A stretch of DNA of 64,000 nt, from positions 2,852,001 to 2,916,000 of the forward strand of contig CM059203.1 in assembly GCA_030323885.1 (NCBI GenBank). The letters are read 5' to 3'. Both the position numbers and the translations under genes were made by a program. This document shows, one piece after another, positions 52,860 through 63,695 of this stretch. The notes under the pieces are model-generated. The model ran no database searches. It worked only from the letters and a program-made list of their open reading frames with translations, and was not told the DNA's origin. The DNA comes from Branchipolynoe longqiensis (Eukaryota > Annelida > Polychaeta > Phyllodocida > Polynoidae). Each line of letters begins with the position of its first letter. The stretch's first letter is position 1.

Positions 52860-55075
52860 CCCTCATCGCCTCTCGCTGCCTCTCGCTGCCTCTCACTGCT
52901 CTTGTTCACTCTCACTCTCTAGCGGTCTCTAGCTGTCTCTAGTTTGCTTTCAGTGTTGTTCACTCACTCCCTCTCTCACTGTTCACACTCACTCTAATAT
53001 GTTTTCACTGTTCTTCACTCTCACTCTCTCTCACTGCCTCTATTTTGCTGTTTGCTGTCACTATTACTCATACTCATCCGCTTCTGATTTTGTTAGGCTT
53101 AAAAACCTGTATCAGGTCGAGGCCTGTCGATATTTGACTCTTGCTCACTCTCATTCTCTCAGTGTCTATTGCCACTTCTAGTTCACTCTCACTCTTGTTC
53201 ACTCTCACTCTCTCTCACTTCCTCTAGTTATTTCTCCTTCTTGCTTACTCTCACTCTCTCACTGCCCCTCACTGCCTGTAGTTTGCTGTCACTCTCTCTC
53301 ACTGCCTCTTGCTACTTCTAGTGATTTCTCACTCTCACTGCCCCTGGTTTGCTCTCCCTCTTGTCCACTCTGACTGGTTCTCAGTCTCTTGCCGCTTCTA
53401 GTTATCTCTCACTCTTACTCACTCTTACTCTCTCTCACTTCCTCTAATTATATCTCACTCTTGTCCACTCTGACTGGTTCTCAGTCTCTTGCCGCTTCGA
53501 GTTATCTCTCACTCTTACTCACTCTTACTCTCTCTCACTTCCTCTAATTATCTCTCACTCTTGTCCACTCTGACTGGTTCTCAGTCTCTTGCCGCTTCTA
53601 GTTATCTCTCACTCTTACTCACTCTTACTCTCTCTCACTTCCTCTAATTATCTCTCACTCTTGTCCACTCTGACTGGTTCTCAGTCTCTAGCCGCTTCTA
53701 GTTATCTCTCACTCTTACTCACTCTTACTCTCTCTCACTTCCTCTAATTAGCTCTCACTCTTGTCCACTCTGACTGGTTCTCAGTCTCTTGCCGCTTCTA
53801 GTTATCTCTCACTCTTACTCCTCTTACTCTCTCTCACTTCCTCTAATTATCTCTCACTCTTGTCCACTCTGACTGGTTCTCAGTCTCTAGCCGCTTCTAG
53901 TTATCTCTCACTCTTACTCACTCTTACTCTCTCTCACTTCCTCTAATTATCTCTCACTCTTGTCCACTCTGACTGGTTCTCAGTCTCTTGCCGCTTCTAG
54001 TTATCTCTCACTCTTACTCACTCTTACTCTCTCTCACTTCCTCTAATTATCTCTCACTCTTGTCCACTCTGACTGGTTCTCAGTCTCTTGCCGCTTCTAG
54101 TTATCTCTCACTCTTACTCACTCTTACTCTCTCTCACTTCCTCTAATTATCTCTCACTCTTGTCCACTCTGACTGGTTCTCAGTCTCTTGCCGCTTCTAG
54201 TTATCTCTCACTCTTACTCACTCTTACTCTCTCTCACTTCCTCTAATTATCTCTCACTCTTGTCCACTCTGACCGGTTCTCAGTCTCTTGCCGCTTCTAG
54301 TTATCTCTCACTCTTACTCACTCTTACTCTCTCTCACTTCCTCTAATTATCTCTCACTCTTGTCCACTCTGACTGGTTCTCAGTCTCTTGCCACTTCTAG
54401 TTATCTCTCACTCTTACTCTCTCTCACTTCCTCTAATTATCTCTCACTCTTGTCCACTCTGACCGGTTCTCAGTCTCTTGCCGCTTCTAGTTATCTCTCA
54501 CTCTTACTCACTCTTACTCTCTCTCACTTCCTCTAATTATCTCTCACTATTGTCCACTCTCACTGGTTCTCAGTCTCTTGCCACTTCTAGTTATCTCTCA
54601 CTCTTACTCTCTCTCACTTCCTCTAATTATCTCTCACTCTTGTCCACTCTGACTGGTTCTCAGTCTCTTGCCACTTCTAGTTATCTCTCACTCTTACTCA
54701 CTCTTACGCTCTCTCACTTGCTCTAATTATCTCTCACTCTTGTCCACTCTGACCGGTTCTCAGTCTCTTGCCGCTTCTAGTTATCTCTCACTCTTACTCA
54801 CTCTTACTCTCTCTCACTTCCTCTAATTATCTCTCACTCTTGTCCACTCTGACTGGTTCTCAGTCTCTTGCCGCTTCTAGTTATCTCTCACTCTTACTCA
54901 CTCTTACTCTCTCTCACTTCCTCTAATTATATCTTACTCTTGTCCACTCTGACTGGTTCTCAGTTTCTTGCCGCTTCTAGTTATATCTCACTCTTACTCA
55001 CTTTTACTCTCTCTCACTTCCTCTAATTATCTCTCACTCTTGTCCACTCTCACTAGTACTCAGTGTCTCTTAGTG
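52860..55075. repeat. Pyrimidine-rich tract with 100-bp minisatellite
   Basis: Degenerate CTCACTCTCT sequence to about 53360, then some 17 units of 99-100 bp (TTGTCCACTCTGACTGGTTC, CCGCTTCTAGTTATCTCTCA). It is upstream of exon 52355-52520, presumably intronic, so the transcript would be strongly GA-rich. Frames across it are repeat artefacts. Confidence 0.93.
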
Positions 55076-55211
55076 CCTCTAGTTTGCTCTCTCTCTTAAG
55101 TCTTATCGCTCTTGCTGACAATCATTGTCTCAATGGCTCTCCTCCTCCTCCGTATTTTCAGTACTAGGCGGCTATGCAGTCACAAGTCGGTACTTGTCCT
55201 GATATGACCTT

Positions 55212-55874
55212 CATGGATGAAAGTTTGTTTGTTTGTTGTTGTTTTACATCATCGCAACATCTAAGGTCATATCAGGACAGGTACCGACTTGTGACAGTGC
55301 ACACTCATGGTGACTTTATAGTGCTGGCCCACTGGAACACCAGGCCACCAGCACCATGACCTGATATCCGACTCAGTCACATTATCCTGACACTGAGCCA
55401 ACCCGTCCTTGCCCTATCCTATTAATACTGAGCACCAGGCTAGGAAGCGACAAGTATATATTTTTAAGTCATTGGTTTGACTCGACCAGGGTTCGAACCC
55501 ATGACCCCACGATCTACCAACAGGGGAGATGGACGCTCTAACTCATTCGGCCATCCCGTCTGGTCCCAGGGATGAAAGTGGTATCCGGGAAGAAAAGCGG
55601 AAATGCAGATATTCTCCTAGAGGTTTAGCATTGTCAGGGAATCGCGGAAAATTTTCGGAAGTCGGGTTTCATGCATATTGGTATATGCTGATAGTTCTGC
55701 AGCATCTGCACTAACTTATTAGTATACGCTGATGGTGCTGCAGCGTAAAATAACGTATTATTATATGCTGATGGTGCTGCAGTGTAAAACAACGTACTAG
55801 TATACACTTATTGTCTTATATCTACAGGAAAAATCGCGGAAATCCGCGAAATCGCAGAGATCTTTCATCCCTGG
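55212..55874. mobile_element. Foldback element FB-J (CGCGGAAAT words)
   Basis: CATGGATGAAAG on the left pairs with CTTTCATCCCTGG on the right. Target duplication ACCTT at 55207-55211 and 55875-55879. The interior has GGAATCGCGGAAAATTTTCG and ATCGCGGAAATCCGCGAAAT, plus three ~50-bp repeats (ATGCTGATGGTGCTGCAG). Confidence 0.8.
55224..55569 (-). mobile_element. SINE-A, innermost of a triple nest
   Basis: Full minus-strand copy with GGATGAAAG at 55215-55223 and 55570-55578 as target duplication. Confidence 0.94.
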
Positions 55875-56123
55875 ACCTTAGATGTTGCTGAGGCATCAAA
55901 TTCCAACACACAAACTCAATTCGACTTCCGGGCTCCAGACAAATTCTTCACAACTCTCAGTTCCCATAAACAAATAGTTGCGAGAAGCCAATCTTCGGCA
56001 AAGTCAACCAAACCGGGGAACGTGTCGCGATGAGCTTCGGAAAGTAGCCACCAGGGGGAAGCATGTCGCTGCCGGAATGGGTTTGGCACCCACAATGCCT
56101 TGAGGCAGGGACCATCGTATTAC

Positions 56124-56699
56124 TAAAGCCCCGTTCATACAGCACAACTTTAGGCTGAACTAGATAAGGCAAACTAGATGAGGCGAACTAGGCGTGAAAG
56201 TGTGTCGTATCCACACATCCAGTGCTTGGGGGGGGTTTAAGCCGGAAATCGATATCCATACTAACCAGCGCCACTTTCGGTTAGTCGACGTCGCCACAAG
56301 AGAGTGTGGGTTCGACCTAGATATGTATAGACTGAGTCGTATTGTTTTGGAATGGTCAAAACTTCTGCTGGGCAGTGAAAACCTAAAAAAAAATCATGAA
56401 AAAATATCTGTGCACAGCTAGCAGTTTCATAGACCAAATTATATAATGTGCAATTTTGATCGAGCGGAAAATCAACAAACTCAGGTCTCGACTGCGCATG
56501 CATGTGACGTGCTTAAGCCGCCTCAAAGTAAACCGCTATCGTCCACACAAGCAAGATGGGCCGACTTAAGCTCGTTCGCTTCAGCTATACTACCTCGCGA
56601 CGTGGTTTACTTGAAGCAAACTAGATGAATCAACTCAGCCCTAATCCGCTTCAGCGTCGCGTCCACACGACTTAACAGGCGTGTATGAACGGGGCTTAA
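56124..56699. mobile_element. Foldback element FB-H1 (GAACTAG words)
   Basis: TAAAGCCCCGTTCATACAGC and (complement) TTAAGCCCCGTTCATACACG. The arms hold GGCGAACTAG/CTAGTTCG-like words. The centre contains TATGTATAGACTGAGTCGTA and GCGCATGCATGTGACG. Sister of FB-H2. Confidence 0.88.
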
Positions 56700-57298
56700 G
56701 ATTGTGGTATGACCTTATCATGAAGATAAAACAAAGACTGGGCACCCATCTGCAAGTTTTGCTGCTATGGAAGCATCCAGCATGGACTTGTAGTTAGCAT
56801 CCGCTTCTCGTGTCAGAGAGGTATTGAGTTTGATTCCCAGCTGAGGTGAATCAAGGGGGGGAATTACAATAATTGGTGCTTGATGCTACTTAGATACAAA
56901 TATTGACCTCTAGTAGTTATGAACCACGACGCTACGTCCTGATATGACCTTAGATGTTGCTAGGACGTAAAACAACAACAAACAAAAAAACGAACACCAC
57001 AACACTATTTATATATAGCCACACACCGTCCCAAACAGGATCTTAAATATATGGAACAGTCTTCCACAAAATGTTATTAATGCCGAGTCAATAAATTCAT
57101 TCAAGAACAGATTAGAAAAAGCATGGGCTGATGATCCAGGGAAATTTGACTCCTTATTCACCACATGCTACTAATTATTCCTTGTGTTGCTTATTTACTT
57201 GCACTCAAGCAAAAATGAGAGACAAATAAGTGTTCACACTTCCTGTCTACCATTCGCTATTTCGCTATTTCGATAGTAGTCCACTGTAAACAGCTATG
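56700..57298. other. Mostly unassigned
   Basis: Contains only a SINE-A tail at 56934-56990 (CCTGATATGACCTTAGATGT, AAAACAACAACAAACAAAAA). No gene seen. Confidence 0.55.
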
Positions 57299-57434
57299 AA
57301 GGTACTGGTTCCAGGCAGCGTTATTTATCTAAATTGGCGTACAGTTGCTGAACTTGAAGAGAATGCCACCCTACCAAAATTGCAGTCTCTGGAATCTCTC
57401 CTTTCAACTTTTAAAGTCTATTAAAGTTGCATAG
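57299..57434 (+). repeat. 136-bp direct repeat, left copy
   Basis: AAGGTACTGGTTCCAGGCAG to ATTAAAGTTGCATAG. It is 136 bp long with 8 base differences and no gaps against 57652-57787. The hybrid SINE lies between them. Confidence 0.95.
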
Positions 57435-57651
57435 ACGGGATGGCCGAATGAGTTAGCGCATCCGTCTCCTGTGTTGGTAGATCATGGCTTCAAACCCTGG
57501 TCGAGTCAAACCAATGACTTAAAAATTGATACATGTCGCTTCCTAGCCTGGCGCTCGGCATTATTAGGATAGGGCAAGGAGCAGTGGAATGAGGAAGAAC
57601 AATCGTCCGCGATTGAAATTTCCCCTGCTTAATCAATTAATGTACCAAAAA
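57435..57651 (+). mobile_element. Hybrid SINE A/B, copy 1
   Basis: SINE-A head and body (ACGGGATGGCCGAATGAGTT, GTCGAGTCAAACCAATGACT, ATTAGGATAGGGCAAGGA) joined directly to the SINE-B tail (GCAGTGGAATGAGGAAGAAC, GAAATTTCCCCTGCTTAATC, ATTAATGTACCAAAAA). Confidence 0.93.
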
Positions 57652-57787
57652 AAGGTACTGGTTCCAGGCAGCATTATTTATCTAAATTGGCGTAGAGTTG
57701 CTGAACTTGAAGAGAATGCCACCCTACCAAAATTGCAGTCTCTGGATTCTCTCCGTTCAACTTTTAATGGCTACTAAAGTTGAATAG
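57652..57787 (+). repeat. 136-bp direct repeat, right copy
   Basis: Right copy of 57299-57434. Its last 14 bp are the first bases of the MITE-P that continues to 58127. Confidence 0.95.
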
Positions 57788-58127
57788 TCCGATGGTCTTG
57801 AGTTTCTGGCATTTTCTGAGATAAATATATTAGGTTGGTTGTTATAATCTACCTTGCTGTAGTTTGAAGCAATTATAATTCGAAATGGCTAACTTTGGAG
57901 ATATTTGAAGTGGAAACATTCAAAATTAATTTTGGCAATCATGGCAGAACTCTGACAACATCGGCTTCAGCAGTAACAGATTCTATTAAATTGACTACGC
58001 ATTCCCTTCCATTTGGCAACAAATGCTGAATAAGCGCACCAGTATCTAAGTTAGATATGTAGGATCAAATCTAGGTCATCGCGTTGGTTTTGAAAATTTG
58101 ATGCTTTTATCAGACTGCAATTTTAAT
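57773..58127 (+). mobile_element. MITE-P
   Basis: CTAAAGTTGAATAGTCCGAT to ATCAGACTGCAATTTTAA with the usual interior. Confidence 0.88.
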
Positions 58128-58256
58128 CAACATGATTAACAAAATGCTGGACTCCAGAAGTGATGGACTATGAAAGACCTGTATGTAAGCAGTACATTTA
58201 GTTTCGTAGATTTAAGGATCGGTGTCCACAAACCCAACAAGCGGACACTTTTTTTT

Positions 58257-58607
58257 ACAGTTTGTTTGTTTTTGTTTTACATCCTAGCAACATCTAAGGT
58301 CATATCAGGACGGCTACCGACTTGTGACAGTGCGCACTCACGGCAACTTTACAGTGCTGCCCCACTGGGAGACAAGGCTGCCAGCAACATGCCCTGATAT
58401 CCCACTCAGTCACATTACCCTGACACTGAGCCAAGCAGTTCTTGCCCTATCCTAATAATGCCGAGCGCCTGGCTAGGAAGCGACAAGTATCAATTTTGAA
58501 GTCATTGGTTTGACTCAACCAGGGCTGGAACCCACAAACCCATGGGTTTAGATCCCCTGATATCCCAAAACAGATGACGGACGCTCAACTCATTCGGCCA
58601 TCGCATC
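58257..58607 (-). mobile_element. SINE-A, full copy
   Basis: TTTGTTTTTGTTTTACATCC to CTCATTCGGCCATCGCATC. The head carries an insertion also found at 61592-61955 (CCCATGGGTTTAGATCCC, ATATCCCAAAACAG), marking a subfamily. Confidence 0.92.
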
Positions 58608-58679
58608 TATTTTATTTAAGAGTTGTTTAGCAGCCTTCTCCATGGAACAGTCGCAAAGTGTAAGCTTGCAGGAGTAAAC

Positions 58680-59335
58680 CAGTCGCTCCTTTGCCCGGTG
58701 CTTGGCATTATTAAAGATAAGAACTGGTTGGCTCAATGTTGGAACAGCGGGTCATAGTGTCAGTGGCATGGTACCTCAGTGAGGCAGTACTATCTAGCTT
58801 GATTGATTGCTGGTTGCTTTATGCCATGTCAGCAGCATAGGCCATATTCACGGCTTCGGTATTGACTGAGTGGGACATCGAGTCATGTGCTAGTGACTGG
58901 TATCTCAGTGGGGCAGCACTACAGCGTCGTTATAAGTGGCGTTCTCTGTGGCAGAGTGGTTAGAGTGTCTGACTTTTTACTAGGTCAGACTCCTAATCTG
59001 AGGGTCGGCGGTTTGATTCCCCGTGCCCCCAGCTCTGCCAATTTGGATTTCCACCGCTGTGTATAACTTACAGCGTCATCAAAGGCCGGTTGCTCTCATA
59101 CCATGTCTATGTGGTGTGGGAGGTTAAAAATCCCTTGGGTCGGTAAAAGTGTAGGCTCGGGCTTTCTATCGACCAGCAGTGGAATGAGGAAGACCAGTCG
59201 TCTATGACTGAAATTTCCCCTGCTTAAACAACTAATGGACCAACAACAAAAAAGAAGAAAAAAAAGTGGAAACAGTCACAAATCGGTAGCCATCCTGATA
59301 TGACCTTAGATGTTGCTAGGACGTAAATCCCAATG
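58680..59335 (+). mobile_element. SINE-A pieces split by SINE-B
   Basis: GCTTGGCATTATTAAAGATA to about 58797. A separate short repeat follows at 58800-58855 (GCTTTATGCCATGTCAGCAG, also at 27923). Then SINE-A body to 58938 and tail at 59270-59335 (CCATCCTGATATGACCTTAG). Confidence 0.75.
58939..59240 (+). mobile_element. SINE-B, tail type 1, reference copy
   Basis: Head CGTTCTCTGTGGCAGAGTGG with B box GGCGGTTTGATTCCCC. The body has TTGGATTTCCACCGCTGTGT and GGAGGTTAAAAATCCCTTGG. The tail is CAGCAGTGGAATGAGGAAGA to AAACAACTAATGGACCAA. Confidence 0.93.
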
Positions 59336-59492
59336 AGTCAAATAACTGCAATTTTATTCTTCAAAAACCAAAAACAGTGGAATTGGAGTTTGGCATTGAT
59401 GTACTAGCAGAACTCCTCAATAGTGCAGGTAGGAAAGTGCTTAATTGTTAAAATATCTGAGTAAAATTATTCAAAACACCGTCAAATGAAAA

Positions 59493-59632
59493 AAGGAAAG
59501 CTTGTTTTATTTAACGATGCCTCTAGAGCACATTGCTTTTTATCATCGGCTATTGGATGTCAAACATATGGTCATTCTGACGTATTTCTTTGAAAGAAAC
59601 CCGCTGCTGCCACATAGGCTACTCTTCCCGCA
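59493..59632 (-). mobile_element. SINE-C, head missing
   Basis: AAAGCTTGTTTTATTTAACG to CACATAGGCTACTCTTCCCG. Confidence 0.88.
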
Positions 59633-59924
59633 ATCAAATGAAATGCGCTAAAGTTGTCAATTTGGTGATGGTGTCACGGGAATGTTAGTAATGTGGGCCC
59701 TGGACAGACCAATAGGATGAATGCCACTTCAGGGCCTGACTCCAAAACGAGGCGCTAGCCGCAGGGCATTATGGGAGTCTGAGAACTAATATCAAGAAGG
59801 AAATTGAGTTGAAAAAAAAATCGATTTGCATTATATACATATAGATATACAAATGGGTTTATATATATATATGTAGATATCTACAAGGAATATATTATGT
59901 ATATATGCTTAAGTATGATGATGA

Positions 59925-60075
59925 TTAAATGGATTAACACAAAGTAGATTGGTTGCGATCTACAAACAGTTACAAGGAATAAACAACAAGCAAGAAAACT
60001 AAAATTAATACAAAAACAAAATTTAAAAGATTTAAATTAAATTTGACTAGTGCTGCCCAGTGGTGAAAACAAGTG

Positions 60076-60078
<3 letters not shown>
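59925..60078. repeat. Dispersed repeat, copy 2
   Basis: TTAAATGGATTAACACAAAG to AGTGGTGAAAACAAGTGTT, as at 18510-18695. A (TA)n tract follows at 60079-60190. Confidence 0.75.
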
Positions 60079-60113
<35 letters not shown>

Positions 60114-60284
60114 CATACATATACTTATATATGTATATCTATATATATATGTGTACACACATATATACAAATACACACGCATATATATGTACGCATGGAT
60201 GTATCTTTACGTCCTGATATGACCTTATGTAAAATATTCCGATAATTACACATTGGTGGGTCTATATGGGATTACAAATGTTAT

Positions 60285-60721
60285 CAATCAATCAATAGTT
60301 CCGTCCTCTAGTCGAGGGTTGGATGCAATGGTTCTCCACTTGTCCCGATGGTGTGCTGTTCTGATAGACTGTGAATAATTCAAGCCTGTCCACTGTGAAA
60401 TATTTGTAAACCATGATGTTCTTGGTCTCCCTCTCCCTCTGCTGCCATTCACCTTCCCTTCCAACAATGTACGGTATATTGAACTCTGACGAATGATGTG
60501 GCCAAAATAAATAAGTTTCTTTGTCTGTATAGTGGCAAACAAGCTTTTCTTATTTTTAATTTTTCTGAGAACTTCTTTGTTGGTGATCTTCTTTGTCCAT
60601 GATATTTTCATCATCCTTCGATAAGTCCACATCTCAAATGCTGCTAAACGTTTGTACATTTTCTTAGAGATTGTCCATGTCTCAGCTCATACATTAGAGT
60701 AGACCACACATAACACTGAAG
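60285..60721 (-). mobile_element. RTE-type LINE, 3' end, copy 2
   Basis: Almost identical to 43960-44386 (one residue change, QHRDKW to HHRDKW, over the last 123 codons). It reaches 18 bp further upstream, where the frame reads LQCYVWSTLMY, and has a 1-bp deletion in the YGAETW codons. It ends in (TCAA)n at 60285. AAATGTTAT at 60276-60284 and 60722-60730 is a 9-bp target duplication. Confidence 0.93.
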
Positions 60722-60739
60722 AAATGTTATATATACGGC

Positions 60740-61217
60740 AAATGATGTAATGTGACCAGATGCATGTGGTATTGTGTAGTGCTGGTGATCCTTTACCTAG
60801 ATTAAATAGACATTGTGTATTCTATAGATAGTGTGAGAGGGGCACTACTGTTAGTGTGATAGGGCCTTAGCTGCTCTGCTCACAATCCCACCCCCCACCC
60901 CCCCACCCCAACTGTTAGATACAGGTCACTGCACACCTAGACGCAACAGGGCAGGTAGGCCAAAACAACCAAGGCATGGATACAAGAATGCATACTGTTG
61001 ATTGGTGGACATGTGAATGCATACTGTTGATTGGAGGATCTGGTCATGTGACAGGCCATCTTGAATTCTAAAACCACGATATACTAATAAACCTGAGGGT
61101 GCAATCTCTCTCTACCTTTCACTCTATACTCTGCCTTACTTCTACTTGCCTGTAGTGATTTCATATTAGCCTGCCTACACAACTACAGCTGCCAGCCGAC
61201 GAATTTACACTTACATG
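60740..61217. other. No feature recognised
   Basis: Contains a C-rich run near 60890 and a 22-bp direct repeat (GAATGCATACTGTTGATTGG near 60990 and 61020). No gene seen. Confidence 0.5.
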
Positions 61218-61590
61218 TTGCCAGGATATAAAACCCCAACAAACAAACAAGTGTTCCATCAGGGCTGATGCTTGTCATGTGACCACGTGACCACGTAACC
61301 AGCAGCCATGTGGGCGGGCGTGCGGGCGGGGTGGTGGGAGGGGTGGGGGAAGGTTTTGTTTGTTTGTTGTTTTACGTTCTAGCAACAGGCACCAACTTGT
61401 GACAGTGCACACTCATTGCGACTTTATAGTGCTGCCCCACTGTTTGTTTGTTGCTTTACGTTCTAGCTGCTCATCATTACTAGGATAGGGCAAGGACTGG
61501 TTAGTTCAGTATCAGGATAATGTGAAATCAGGTCATGGGCTTGCGGCCTGGTCTCCCAGTGGGGCAGCACTTATGAAGTCGGCATGAGTG
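61218..61590. mobile_element. Cluster of SINE-A fragments
   Basis: Tail scraps at 61218-61255 (plus), 61359-61440 (minus) and 61441-61470 (minus), and a body fragment at 61475-61590 (plus, AGGATAGGGCAAGGACTGGT). Confidence 0.8.
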
Positions 61591-61591
61591 C

Positions 61592-61955
61592 TTGTTTGTT
61601 TGTTGTTGTTTATGTCCTAGCAACATCTAAGGTCATATCAGGACGGGCACCGACTTGTGACAGTGCGCACCCATTGCAACTTTATAGTCCTGCCCCACTG
61701 GGAGACCAGGCTGCCAGCTCCACGACCTGATATCACACTCAATCACATTATCCTACACTGAGCCAACCAGTCCTTGCCATGTCCTAATCAGTCCTAATAA
61801 TGCTGAGTGCCTGTCTAGGAAGCGACAAGTATAAATTTTTAAGTCATCGATTTGACTCGACCAGGGTTCGAAACCACGAACCCATAGGTCTGGATCCCTC
61901 GATCTCCCAAAACAGGAGACGGACGCTCAACTCATTCTCCCACCCCGTCTGGTGT
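61592..61955 (-). mobile_element. SINE-A, full copy, subfamily with longer head
   Basis: TTGTTTGTTTGTTGTTGTTT to CCACCCCGTCTGG, sharing the head insertion with 58257-58607. Confidence 0.92.
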
Positions 61956-61971
61956 GTGTGAGGCGGATGGC

Positions 61972-62042
61972 CCCTTGGGTGGGTGTGGGTGTGGGTGTGG
62001 GTGTGGGTGAGGGTGTGGGGTGTGGGGATGGGTGTGGGGTGA
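61972..62042. repeat. (GGGTGT)n tract
   Basis: GGGTGTGGGTGTGGGTGTGG and similar. The G-rich strand could form quadruplexes. Confidence 0.92.
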
Positions 62043-62361
62043 TAGGGTCAGCCATTAATTACCGTGTGTAGCATGGACGAGGGTTTGACATGCTTCAGAT
62101 AATGTAGAAACTGTTGGCACGAGTGTAGATGTGCGCTGGCAGTCGGCTCTACAACAAACTACAACAATTGGCAGCAATCAGCCGTCCTCCGAAAACAATC
62201 ACCGAACCCTTTTTGTAGTGAAGCAGTTAACAAGGGTTGATTTATTAGTTATTCTGTTAGTTATAATGACAGCTGTTTACATCCAGGATGTGGTTCAAGT
62301 GGGATTACTAACTTCATGTTGACTTTCCCTATTATAGCATACACACAGATATAGATATATA

Positions 62362-62575
62362 TCTGCCAATTTGGATTTCCACCGATGTGTATAACTTACA
62401 GCGTCATCAAAGGCCGGTTGCTCTCATACCATGTCTATGTGGTGTGGGAGGTTAAAAATCCCTTGGGTCGGTAAAAGTGTAGGCTTGGGCTTTCTATCGA
62501 CCAGCAGTGGAATGAGGAAGACCAGTCATTTATGACTGAAATTTCCCCTGCTTAAACAACTAATGGACCAAAAAA
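62362..62575 (+). mobile_element. SINE-B, head missing, tail type 1
   Basis: TCTGCCAATTTGGATTTCCA to AAACAACTAATGGACCAAAA. Confidence 0.92.
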
Positions 62576-62677
62576 TAATAATAGTATAGTTATATAAATC
62601 TTCCCTGGGTACAGATGATGGATAACTGTTGTTTTCCCGAGGTACGAGCCTCGGATAGTCGTGGGGTAGGGAGAAGG

Positions 62678-63695
62678 TAGATAAAAGATTCACCCGGTAC
62701 TTGATTGACGGGTGAAGGACAACATAAGCCGTGTTCACACAGACAACTTTAGGCCGAACTAGATAAGGCGAACTAGATGAGGCGAACTAGTGTCGTGTCC
62801 ACACAGGGGGCGGTTTAAGGCAAAAATCGATATCTGCGCATGAGCAAGTCCATACTAAGCAGTGCCAGTTTCGGTTAGTCGACGTCGCCACGAGAGAGTG
62901 TGGGTTCAACCTAGATATGTATAGACTGAGTCGTATTGTTTTGGAACGGTCAAAACTTCTGCTGGGCAGTGAAAACCTAAAAATAAATGATGAAAAAAAT
63001 ATCTGTGCACAGCTAGCCGTTTCAAATTATATAATATGCGCTTTTGATCGATCGGAAAATCAACAAACTCAGGTCTCGACTGCGCATGCGTGTGATGTGC
63101 TTAAGCCGCTTCAAGTAAACCGATACCGTTCACATTAGGAAGTTGGGCCGACTTAAGCTAGTTCGGTTCATATAAGCTACCTCGCGATGTGGTTTACTTG
63201 AGGTGAACTAGATGAATCGACTCAGCCCTAATCCGCTTCAGTGTCGCATCCACATGGTGAATGTGAGCCGAACTAGACAAGGCGAACTAGTTGAGGCGAC
63301 TTGACGCCCGTGTGTGAACACGGCTATAATGTAAATACGGGCGAAAATACGTTTAGTATGGAACATTAACTAGAAACTCTGGCTCCAGTATCAAATGGCT
63401 ACCCATATAGGCACAGAGTTGGTGAAATGGGCGAGAATGCAAAAAGACAAGATGGTGGCCAGAGAATGCCGTCGATTTCACTTTTAAATTGCATTAAAGT
63501 ATATGTTTTATTTTATTTTCCAACTCAAAAGTAGTGGGTAAACATAAAGACATATACAAAGAATAAATGTTGCTTCTTAGATTGTGAAATTAGGCTCTCA
63601 TAAAGACTCATTTCATTAGCCCGAATTTTCGACCGTTTTTATATAAGGCTGGTCTTCACACGTGTACTACAAGTACCAGGTGAATCTTTTATCTA
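62678..63695 (+). mobile_element. MITE-R split by FB-H2
   Basis: TAGATAAAAGATTCACCC to GGTGAATCTTTTATCTA. Perfect 9-bp target duplication GGGAGAAGG at 62669-62677 and 63696-63704. Confidence 0.95.
62725..63327. mobile_element. Foldback element FB-H2 (GAACTAG words)
   Basis: TAAGCCGTGTTCACACAGAC and (complement) TAGCCGTGTTCACACACGGG. The interior is like FB-H1 (CGAACTAGATGAGGCGAACT, ATGTATAGACTGAGTCGTAT). It was inserted into a MITE-R, so it moved later than that copy. Confidence 0.9.

Larger units (their letters stand above)
55163..55915 (+). mobile_element. SINE-A, outermost of a triple nest
   Basis: CACAAGTCGGTACTTGTCCT...GACCTT to 55211, then ACCTTAGATGTTGCTGAGGC from 55875. The middle is a foldback element that itself contains a SINE-A. 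Confidence 0.8.
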
